20,568 bases of DNA from the NCBI GenBank assembly GCA_036011265.1, contig DASCNB010000175.1, positions 1 to 20,568 of the forward strand, written 5' to 3'. The stretch comes from CAJXCL01 sp036011265 (lineage in GTDB: Bacteria > Nitrospinota > Nitrospinia > CAJXCL01). This document shows, one piece after another, positions 14,942-20,568 of the stretch. Position 1 is the stretch's first letter, and each line of letters starts with the position of its first letter. A program made the translations under genes and the position numbers. The notes under the pieces are model-generated. The model did no database searches. It was given only the letters and a program-made list of their open reading frames with translations, and was not told where the DNA came from.

Positions 14942-15625
14942 TTAAAAAACAACGGATTTTTTTATAATTCCGTAACCGAGGATACATGACACAGTAGCTA
15001 TAATTACTACGGAAGTGCTAACAACCCTCTCAAAATTATCCATCCATTCTCCCATTTTTTCTATCGAGCCTACGAGAAACCCGCTGAAAGACCCCATAGC
15101 TATGCAACTTCCCAATCCAAAAAAAACAATATAGAGTAAACCAATCAGTTGGTTTTGAGTTTCGATAGCCAACGCTAAAATAATCGCACCACTTCCCGCC
15201 AGTCCATGCACAATACCAACACCAAACGGAAGATGGAAATGCTCGTGTGTCTTATTTGATTGGTGAGAATGAAGATGCAAATGCTGATTATCATTTTCAT
15301 GTTTGTGAAAGTGAAAATGATGTTTATCTTTTATCAGTTTATACCAAATTCTGAGACCAAGAAGTATTAGCATCACACCAACAAGGCTTTCCAGTTTAAT
15401 AAACAGTGTATCCTTTATTCCCAATTGCATTCCTTTAATTGCTAAATATAAGATGAGAATGGTCAAAGTATGCCCAATACTCCAGACAGCGCCCCTGTAG
15501 AAAGCTGCTATTTTATTTCTTGTTGTTGACGCAATAGTAGCTACACCTGCAAGATGATCCGGCTCAAGGACATGAAGAAAACCAAACCCAATGCCTAACA
15601 AAAGAAAAGTAAGTAGTTCAGTCAT
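14942..15625 (-). CDS. NicO/RcnA-type nickel/cobalt transporter with His-rich loop
   Basis: A 227-aa membrane protein of the NicO/UreH-like superfamily. The first membrane segment carries HVLEPDH (18-24), the HX4DH metal motif, and a second conserved site reads SIGHTLT (49-55). About six hydrophobic segments lie near 3-17, 46-63, 78-96, 133-152, 157-186 and 203-221; HGLAGSGA (140-147) is a family motif. The loop at 102-131 has 12 histidines in 30 residues, suited to capturing or sensing Ni or Co. The direction of transport (uptake or efflux) cannot be read from sequence. The cobalamin genes ~10 kb away give a possible use for cobalt, but are not adjacent. No cobalamin riboswitch is seen upstream; the leader holds a palindrome and repeats. 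Confidence 0.84.
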   Translation of the reverse strand: MTELLTFLLLGIGFGFLHVLEPDHLAGVATIASTTRNKIAAFYRGAVWSIGHTLTILILYLAIKGMQLGIKDTLFIKLESLVGVMLILLGLRIWYKLIKDKHHFHFHKHENDNQHLHLHSHQSNKTHEHFHLPFGVGIVHGLAGSGAIILALAIETQNQLIGLLYIVFFGLGSCIAMGSFSGFLVGSIEKMGEWMDNFERVVSTSVVIIATVSCILGYGIIKKSVVF

Positions 15626-15657
15626 ATCTTAAATAAAATATAAATAGAAACCACAGG

Positions 15658-15672
15658 GCGGCAAGTTGCCGC
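15658..15672. repeat. GC-rich palindrome upstream of the NicO gene
   Basis: GCGGCAAGTTGCCGC is a perfect inverted repeat (7-bp arms, one central base) in otherwise AT-rich DNA, 33 nt before the NicO start. With flanks it reads AACCACAGGGCGGC..., similar to AACCAGCAGAACGGCC... around the cobT hairpin (3558-3585). The two may be copies of one small palindromic element. It could also act as an operator or leader hairpin for the transporter. Confidence 0.45.
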
Positions 15673-15720
15673 AATCAAATGAAGCTTCTGCTACGGTATC
15701 TAAAAAAACTTTTTCAAACC

Positions 15721-15800
15721 TTGCATAAGGCGCTGTACTTTGCATAAGACCCTGTAAAAAAGAAAAAGTAAACAGTGTCTAAAAAAATGAAATGTTGAAG
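15721..15800. repeat. Dispersed intergenic repeat, copy 2 with a duplicated core
   Basis: Positions 15740-15800 match copy 1 (13846-13907) along their length. The core TTGCATAAGNCSCTGTA is also present just before it at 15721-15737, so this locus has two tandem cores 19 nt apart. The outer core sits in the palindrome CCTTGCATAAGG (15719-15730). It lies between the TPR-protein gene and the NicO gene. Confidence 0.6.
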
Positions 15801-15844
15801 TTAGAAATACAGAATGGCAAAGCCGGAACTAAAATTATTATAAC

Positions 15845-15871
15845 CACGTAGATCACGAATGGCACGAAGAA
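15845..15871. repeat. Three tandem 9-mers CACGTAGAT / CACGAATGG / CACGAAGAA
   Basis: Three exact-length 9-nt units start at 15845, 15854 and 15863, each beginning CACG. They end 21 nt before the stop codon of the TPR-protein gene (15893, minus strand). Same family as 1397-1470 and 6050-6075. Confidence 0.6.
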
Positions 15872-15892
15872 AATGAGCACCACCTGAAATTC

Positions 15893-17701
15893 CTAAGGAG
15901 AGTTACTCTTTCTATATTGCTCCATGACAACCGACAGGTATTGACGGGCTTCTTTCAAATCAGGTTTGAGTTGGAGGGCCTTTTGGAAATGGTTGATAGC
16001 TTTTAAATACTCCTTTTCTTCCTGAAAAAGAGTCCCAAGGTTGATGTGAATTTTCGCATTTTCAGGATCAATTCTTAACGCCTTCTTATAATGTTTTTTC
16101 GCCTTATCAATTTTCCCTTTAGCAACCAAAATATTCGCAAGGTTATTGTGCAACTCTACAGAAAACGGATTTATTGCTAATGCCTGCTGGAAATAACTTG
16201 CAGCCTCCTCTCTCCTTCCTAAGGTATTAAGGACATATCCAAGATTATTTAAACTCTCCCAGAATTTTGGATTATTCTGGATAGCTTTCCTGAAGTAAAT
16301 AGTTGCTTCTTCAAAATCCCCTTTTTGCTTTAGAGCAAGTCCTAAATTATTGTAAGCAACAGCATAACTCGGATTTAGACGTAGAGTTTCCTTATACTGT
16401 TTAATGGCTTCATTCAACTTGCCCTGTTTTTCTAATTCGATACCCATATTGTTATGCGCCATCCAAGCTCCAGGATTTTTGGCCAGTGTGTCTTCCCAGA
16501 GAGAAAAGTTTTTTTTAAATATCTCCGCTCTATGAAAAGTGGTAAAAGTTAGGAATCCAAGTAAAAGGATTCCTAGTGATGCTTTTAAATATTTCTTCGA
16601 TTGAGCATGATATTCTTCAACAGTATTCCTGTGCGATGGCGAGGAGAAAGAAGAATCAAGCAGCGATGTAGCTATCCATACAACCATAACAATTATCCCA
16701 GGACTTGCCAAATACTGCCAATGATCAGCTACAAAAGAGTAGCGCATAAAATAAATATTAAAAAAACCTAAAACAGGGAATAGGTTGATCATAAAATAAC
16801 CCGAACCGGCGAGAATGGGACCTCCCCATATCTTACGTTTGTTCCAGAAAAAGACAATCAGAAGTATTAGGGCGACTGTCGGCATATACGAGCTTAGCTT
16901 TTGTGGCTCCATGGACCAGTGAGGATAAATAAACATCAAATCGAAAGGAAATACTAGCTTTCCCATATAAAACCAGACTGCACGACCTGCAACAAGAATA
17001 CGTTCTAAAAACCCGGTAGACCACGGCTCCCCAACAGCACCGGCTCGATTGTATTGAAACCAGATAGTAACAGCCGAAAAAAAAACAGAAAAAGTAAAGA
17101 AAGGAATAGTATTAAGTAATATTTCCTTTTTTAAAGACCCATCTGACCACCAGTGATAGAGAAGAAGTAAAATGGGGAGCATAACAACAGATGTTTTGCT
17201 TAACAGTGCCATAAAAAAAAATATTACGGAAAAAAGATACCATTGTTTTCTTTGACTATTTGTAAAGTTTAAATAACAAATTAATGACAGCATAAAGAAG
17301 AATGTTGATTGAAGATTTTTAATTTCTGTAATCCATGCGACTGACTCTACGTGAACAGGGTGAACGGCAAAAATAGTTGCTGCCAGCCAAGCACTCCGAA
17401 ATCTCAACTTGTAGAGAATAAGCCATAACATGACACCATTAAAAGCATGCAAAACTATATTGAAAATATGGTACCCCATGGGATTGAGGCCCCAAATTAA
17501 TCGCTGCAACCATAGGGTTGTCGAAACCAGTGGAAAGTAATCTGGAGCTTCTGTTGTCACCCAGAAACGCTTCAAGGCATCCGGCTTGGCCATAATGGGA
17601 TTATCTGTTAAAAAAGTATCATCATCCCATATGAACCCACCGTTAATTGCTGGAAAATAAGAAATAAAAACTAAAATAAAAATGGATAGTATTTTTATCA
17701 T
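15893..17701 (-). CDS. TMTC-like GT-C membrane protein with C-terminal TPR repeats
   Basis: The 602-aa product combines a multi-pass N-terminal half (~residues 1-395, about ten hydrophobic segments) with five TPR units of 34 residues starting near 412, 446, 480, 514 and 548. The first loop has GGFIWDDDTFLTDNP (21-35), the acidic motif of GT-C glycosyltransferases. HPVHVESVAWITEIKN (114-129) and the RYSFVADHWQYLASPG region (320-335) match bacterial relatives of the TMTC/DUF1736 O-mannosyltransferases. Protein or lipid glycosylation from a polyprenyl-phosphate sugar donor is therefore likely, with substrate unknown. I chose the ATG at 17699-17701 because the hydrophobic signal begins there; a TTG at 17762-17764 would add 21 unconvincing residues. 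Neither has a good ribosome site. The nearby LPS heptose genes support an envelope-glycan role. Confidence 0.82.
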   Translation of the reverse strand: MIKILSIFILVFISYFPAINGGFIWDDDTFLTDNPIMAKPDALKRFWVTTEAPDYFPLVSTTLWLQRLIWGLNPMGYHIFNIVLHAFNGVMLWLILYKLRFRSAWLAATIFAVHPVHVESVAWITEIKNLQSTFFFMLSLICYLNFTNSQRKQWYLFSVIFFFMALLSKTSVVMLPILLLLYHWWSDGSLKKEILLNTIPFFTFSVFFSAVTIWFQYNRAGAVGEPWSTGFLERILVAGRAVWFYMGKLVFPFDLMFIYPHWSMEPQKLSSYMPTVALILLIVFFWNKRKIWGGPILAGSGYFMINLFPVLGFFNIYFMRYSFVADHWQYLASPGIIVMVVWIATSLLDSSFSSPSHRNTVEEYHAQSKKYLKASLGILLLGFLTFTTFHRAEIFKKNFSLWEDTLAKNPGAWMAHNNMGIELEKQGKLNEAIKQYKETLRLNPSYAVAYNNLGLALKQKGDFEEATIYFRKAIQNNPKFWESLNNLGYVLNTLGRREEAASYFQQALAINPFSVELHNNLANILVAKGKIDKAKKHYKKALRIDPENAKIHINLGTLFQEEKEYLKAINHFQKALQLKPDLKEARQYLSVVMEQYRKSNSP

Positions 17702-17955
17702 AGGAGAAATTAGTTTAGGATTTAAACCTGAAAAATGCAATTGGAATTGCAAGAGTATTGGCAATAGGGTGCTGTTGAAAAAAAGTACGGTTGGTCTGTC
17801 TCTGCCGTTTTGACCGGAGGGAGAAATTTATCTATCAAAGATAATTGGGAGTGAATCGACTATCTCGCCGTGGAAAGCAGTGAAACAGTCACTGTACTCC
17901 AAAAAAAATATTCGAGGTAGGTCTGGAATGAAGCAAACGATGCATCTTCGTTCTG
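17702..17955. other. Spacer between hldE and the TPR protein gene, with hairpins
   Basis: Both flanking genes are on the minus strand. CAGTGA (17878-17883) and TCACTG (17889-17894) form a perfect 6-bp stem. AACGA (17937-17941) and TCGTT (17949-17953) enclose GATGCATC just after the hldE stop. Neither is followed by a T run on the minus strand, so no intrinsic terminator can be claimed. No gene is seen. Confidence 0.35.
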
Positions 17956-19419
17956 TTATTTATATTTTTTAACTATATCATTAACAAGTGCGCTTGTTGA
18001 CAAACCCTTGACTATCGGAACGAGCTCCACCTTTCCTCCATATTTTTCTACAATATCCCGACCTACTACTTGTTCAATGCTATAATCACTGCCTTTTACA
18101 ATAATATCCGGTTTTAGTTCGCATATCATGTTTTCCGGAGTTTCCTCGGGGAAAATGCATATATAATTTACATATTTAAGAGCCGCTAAAATATTTGCTC
18201 TTTCCTGTTCTGTTTTTAAAGGCCTCCCCTCTCCTTTTAATTTTCTTACCGAAGAATCGCTGTTTAAGCCAACAATCAGTATATCTCCCAGATCTCGTGC
18301 TTTTTGTAGATATTCTATATGACCTCCATGAATAATGTCGAAACAACCGTTAGTAAAAACAACTGTTTTTTTATAGCTTTTTGCCTGGCTTACAATTTGT
18401 TTTAATTCATTTAACAGCAATATATTTTGCGCTACCCGTAGAACATTTTCTTCTAAAAGCTTTTTTAAACTCTCTTTATGAATCACTGCTGTGCCTACTT
18501 TTCCCACTACAGCACCAGCCGCTATATTGGCTATTTTCGCAGCATCTAAAAAATTTAATTCGGATAAAGTTGCCATGGCAAAAGCGGCAATAACCGTATC
18601 ACCCGCCCCGGTTACATCGTAAACCTCTTTAGCTTCTGTAGGGATATGAATTGGTTCATTGTCTCTTTCAAACAGGCACATGCCATCCTTTCCTCTTGTA
18701 ACCAATAAGGAGTCGAGTTGAATAGAGTCCATCAATTTTTTAGCTGTATCTGTCAAATTATAATTACCGGTGCTATTTTCTCCAGAGGCAATTTTTACTT
18801 CATGTTCGTTGGGCGTTAATATATTTCCACCCTTATATTTCGAAAAATCTTTCCCTTTTGGATCCACAAAAACGAGCTTATTATTCTGCTTTGATGTAGT
18901 CATAATAGTTTTAAGAATATTATCTGTTAGTAAACCTTTTAAATAATCAGAGCAAATAACTCCGTCTACCATAGGAATCGTTGAAACAAGATAAGCAATT
19001 ATTTCTTTCTCAATTTTATCTCCCAGATACGTTTTACCTTCTCTATCAATCCTTATGATTTGCTGGCTATGAGCTATTACCCTGATTTTATTTATTGTAG
19101 GTCTATGATCAAATTTTTTAATTCCATCACAGTTTATATTTTCTTCTTTAAGCAATTGGAGCAACTTATCTCCTTTTTGATCCTTCCCAATAGCGCCTGT
19201 CATATAGACATCACAGCCCAGAGCAACTAAATTATTAGCAACATTTGCAGCGCCTCCAGGTATTAAATTTTCAGATTGAACTTCTACTATCTGAACAGGG
19301 GCTTCAGGAGAGATTCTGTCAACACTTCCCCATATATATTCATCTAAGATCAGATCGCCAACAACAAGTATTTTTATTTTTCTTTTAGGAGAAAGCAACT
19401 TTTTAATTTGTTCACTCAT
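17956..19419 (-). CDS. hldE: Bifunctional D-glycero-beta-D-manno-heptose-7-phosphate kinase / heptose-1-phosphate adenylyltransferase
   Basis: HldE (RfaE) makes two cytosolic steps towards ADP-heptose for the LPS inner core. Residues ~1-320 are a PfkB/ribokinase-fold kinase, with VVGDLILDEYIWG (19-31), PGGAANVANNL (54-64) and the catalytic GAGD (271-274). Residues ~345-487 are the nucleotidyltransferase, with FTNGCFDIIHGGH (355-367) holding the HxGH motif, RPLKTEQERANIL (399-411) and GLSTSAL (472-478). Both halves are intact, so the fusion should be fully active. I start at the ATG 19417-19419, which has AAGG 8 nt upstream; a TTG 18 nt further up (19435-19437) is also open. It follows gmhA on the same strand with 67 nt between. 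The phosphatase GmhB is not in the window. Confidence 0.96.
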   Translation of the reverse strand: MSEQIKKLLSPKRKIKILVVGDLILDEYIWGSVDRISPEAPVQIVEVQSENLIPGGAANVANNLVALGCDVYMTGAIGKDQKGDKLLQLLKEENINCDGIKKFDHRPTINKIRVIAHSQQIIRIDREGKTYLGDKIEKEIIAYLVSTIPMVDGVICSDYLKGLLTDNILKTIMTTSKQNNKLVFVDPKGKDFSKYKGGNILTPNEHEVKIASGENSTGNYNLTDTAKKLMDSIQLDSLLVTRGKDGMCLFERDNEPIHIPTEAKEVYDVTGAGDTVIAAFAMATLSELNFLDAAKIANIAAGAVVGKVGTAVIHKESLKKLLEENVLRVAQNILLLNELKQIVSQAKSYKKTVVFTNGCFDIIHGGHIEYLQKARDLGDILIVGLNSDSSVRKLKGEGRPLKTEQERANILAALKYVNYICIFPEETPENMICELKPDIIVKGSDYSIEQVVGRDIVEKYGGKVELVPIVKGLSTSALVNDIVKKYK

Positions 19420-19453
19420 AAGAAAAGCCTTAAACAATTATCAATTCATATTT

Positions 19454-19466
19454 AACAATTAGCAAT
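19454..19466. repeat. AACAATTAGCAAT motif, second copy
   Basis: This 13-nt string is identical to 10555-10567. It lies between gmhA and hldE within a run of related pieces (ACAATTATCAATT at about 19434, CATTGATAATT downstream), giving a small degenerate AT-rich repeat cluster able to pair with itself. Confidence 0.45.
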
Positions 19467-19486
19467 TAATATTCCTCATTGATAAT

Positions 19487-20056
19487 TTATTTGAATAGTT
19501 CTCTTTCTATTTCCTCACAAATTATATGACCGATTGTGATATGCGTTTCCTGAATTCGTGGAGTATTGGAAGACGGCACCACGATTGGAAGGTCTACTAA
19601 CAGCTTGACTTCTCCGCCACCACAGCCGAGTAACCCAATCGATTTCATCTTATTTTTTTTTGATAATTTGAGTGCATCAATAACATTCTTTGAATTACCG
19701 CTTGTGCTAATCGCGATAACAACATCCCCTTCGCAACCTAAAGACTCAATTTGCCTTGCAAAAACTCGGTCAAAGCCATAATCATTTCCAATTGAGGTCA
19801 GGATGGAGGTATCCGTAGTTAAGGCTATAGCCGGAATGGAAATTCTTTCTAATTTAAACCTCCCTATTAATTCTGCGGCCATATGTTGAGCATCCGCTGC
19901 ACTCCCGCCGTTTCCCATTAACAAAATTTTTTTATTGCTTTTCAAGGATTCGCAAATTAAATTTATTGCCTGTTCTACAGGTTTAGCGAGTTCATCAGCA
20001 ACCTGTCTCTTTAAATCCGCGCTTTCCAACAAACATTTTTTTATATTTTCAAGCAT
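19487..20056 (-). CDS. gmhA: Sedoheptulose-7-phosphate isomerase
   Basis: GmhA converts sedoheptulose-7-phosphate to D-glycero-D-manno-heptose-7-phosphate, the first committed step of ADP-heptose synthesis, in the cytosol. The 189-aa SIS-domain protein has GNGGSAADAQHMAAELIGRF (48-67), TDTSILTSIGNDYGFDRVFA (81-100), ISTSGNSKNV (116-125) and TPRIQETHITIGHIICEEIE. H58, E62, Q169 and H177 match the zinc and active-site positions of E. coli GmhA with an offset of three residues. The ATG at 20054-20056 has only AAAGAA as a weak ribosome site. It heads the gmhA, hldE pair. Confidence 0.95.
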   Translation of the reverse strand: MLENIKKCLLESADLKRQVADELAKPVEQAINLICESLKSNKKILLMGNGGSAADAQHMAAELIGRFKLERISIPAIALTTDTSILTSIGNDYGFDRVFARQIESLGCEGDVVIAISTSGNSKNVIDALKLSKKNKMKSIGLLGCGGGEVKLLVDLPIVVPSSNTPRIQETHITIGHIICEEIERELFK

Positions 20057-20087
20057 ATAATATTATTCTTTTAGTAATTAAGGACTA

Positions 20088-20116
20088 ATGGTATCGCATG
20101 AATCCGTTTTTTTCAA
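20088..20116 (-). promoter_or_regulatory. Probable promoter of gmhA-hldE
   Basis: On the minus strand, TTGAAA (20116-20111) and TACCAT (20093-20088) are 17 nt apart. Transcription would start about 25 nt before the gmhA ATG. The -35 matches the sigma70 consensus at 5 of 6 positions and the -10 at 4 of 6. Confidence 0.4.
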
Positions 20117-20123
20117 GCTACTA

Positions 20124-20153
20124 TTGTGAACATAAAGAGATATTTGTTATACT
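20124..20153 (+). promoter_or_regulatory. Probable promoter of apgM
   Basis: TTGTGA (20124-20129) and TATACT (20148-20153) are 18 nt apart on the plus strand. Transcription would begin near 20160 and leave a leader of about 110 nt before the ATG at 20269. It lies back to back with the gmhA promoter candidate. Confidence 0.42.
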
Positions 20154-20168
20154 AAAAAAAAGAATTCT

Positions 20169-20223
20169 CCGCAAAGATAGCGGATCGGCAGCTCCATTCG
20201 GTAGTGGCCCCCGGCTACGCTGC
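20169..20223 (+). promoter_or_regulatory. Structured leader element upstream of apgM
   Basis: Two neighbouring folds lie in the predicted apgM leader. CCGC (20169-20172) pairs with GCGG (20180-20183) around AAAGATA. Then GCAGC (20188-20192) pairs with GCTGC (20219-20223) and, after an 8-nt bulge on the 5' side, GTAG (20201-20204) pairs with CTAC (20215-20218) around TGGCCCCCGG. The element is clearly GC-richer than its AT-rich surroundings. It matches no riboswitch class I recognise and has no following T run. A regulatory leader, a small RNA or a relic insertion are all possible. Confidence 0.4.
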
Positions 20224-20268
20224 TATTGATTGGATCTATTTATAAACACTATAAAATCTAAATAATAA

Positions 20269-20568
20269 ATGTCTCATCAAAATATTGTAAATAACCTCGC
20301 TATCAAAACAGAATCTAAAATCGTATTTATCGTTTTGGATGGTATTGGAGGACATCCCTTAACACCAACTGGAAAAACAGAACTGGAAACTGCCCGTACG
20401 CCAAACCTCAATAAACTTGCCTCCGTTTCCATTTTAGGACTAAGCAATCCAATTGCGCCCGGGATTACTCCCGGGAGTGGTCCTGGGCATCTTGGACTTT
20501 TCGGATACGATCCTCTTAAATGCAATATTGGAAGAGGGGTATTGGCGGCTCTTGGCATTGGATTTCCT
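20269..20568 (+). CDS. apgM: 2,3-bisphosphoglycerate-independent phosphoglycerate mutase, archaeal type (partial, 5' end)
   Basis: An open frame of 100 codons runs from ATG 20269 to the window edge without a stop. It encodes KIVFIVLDGIGGHP (17-30), ELETARTPNLNKLA (38-51), PIAPGITPGSGPGHLGLFGY (63-82) and GRGVLAALGIGFP (88-100). These are the N-terminal hallmarks of the ApgM branch of the alkaline-phosphatase superfamily, which interconverts 3- and 2-phosphoglycerate in glycolysis and gluconeogenesis. The serine of TPGSGP is the likely nucleophile, and the aspartate of VLDG a metal ligand. The C-terminal three quarters lie beyond the window. No clear ribosome site precedes the ATG. It is divergent from gmhA and follows the structured leader. 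Confidence 0.9.
   Translation, partial: MSHQNIVNNLAIKTESKIVFIVLDGIGGHPLTPTGKTELETARTPNLNKLASVSILGLSNPIAPGITPGSGPGHLGLFGYDPLKCNIGRGVLAALGIGFP

Noticed and set aside
20277..20558. 93-codon minus-strand frame at the window end
   Set aside because: It is antisense to the clearly recognisable apgM N-terminus.
1..20568. tRNA, rRNA, CRISPR, transposase, toxin-antitoxin or defence genes
   Set aside because: I looked through the spacers and reading frames and saw no supporting pattern; all large frames are housekeeping or envelope genes.

Overview
The window looks like chromosomal DNA of a Gram-negative, AT-rich bacterium. It carries the first steps of LPS ADP-heptose synthesis (gmhA, hldE), the DXP isoprenoid route (ispA, dxs), lower-ligand assembly of cobalamin, an AlgH/YqgE-type protein, and an archaeal-type cofactor-independent phosphoglycerate mutase. 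This mix fits deltaproteobacterial-grade lineages (Nitrospinota, SAR324 or similar), but no marker in the window fixes the taxon. Gene order is mostly housekeeping, with unusually wide, repeat-littered AT-rich spacers.

Layout. 26-349 (-): a small unknown gene. 852-4632 (+): cobalamin cluster cobU, cbiB, cobD-like PLP decarboxylase, cobT. Together these make aminopropanol phosphate, attach it to the corrin, form GDP-cobinamide and activate the lower-ligand base; cobS, which joins the halves, is not in the window. 4844-5305 (+): a stand-alone cyclic-nucleotide-binding domain protein, convergent with a PPC/DUF296 protein (5349-5777, -). 6081-8908 (+): ispA and dxs, 2 nt apart. 8967-10542 (+): an exported SH3b protein overlapping by 14 nt an exported M48 zinc protease. 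10696-13495 (-): leuS followed by an FmdB-type zinc ribbon gene. 14026-14685 (+): a YqgE/AlgH-family protein with an uncommon N-terminal signal-like segment. 14942-17701 (-): a NicO-type nickel/cobalt transporter with a 12-histidine loop, and a TMTC-like GT-C membrane protein with five C-terminal TPRs. 17956-20056 (-): gmhA then hldE. 20269 to the window end (+): the first 100 codons of apgM.

The spacers hold several small dispersed repeats: a ~60-nt family with a TTGCATAAG core, 9-nt-period CACGAA tandem arrays (one pair forms an inverted repeat), an AACAATTAGCAAT motif, and a GC-rich palindrome found twice. Hairpins lie next to the start codons of cobT and the SH3b gene, and the apgM leader has a compact structured element. 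No rRNA, tRNA, CRISPR array, transposase, prophage gene or recognisable defence system was seen. The most distinctive items are the repeat families, the exported AlgH-like protein and the apgM leader; I found no clear multi-gene novel system.
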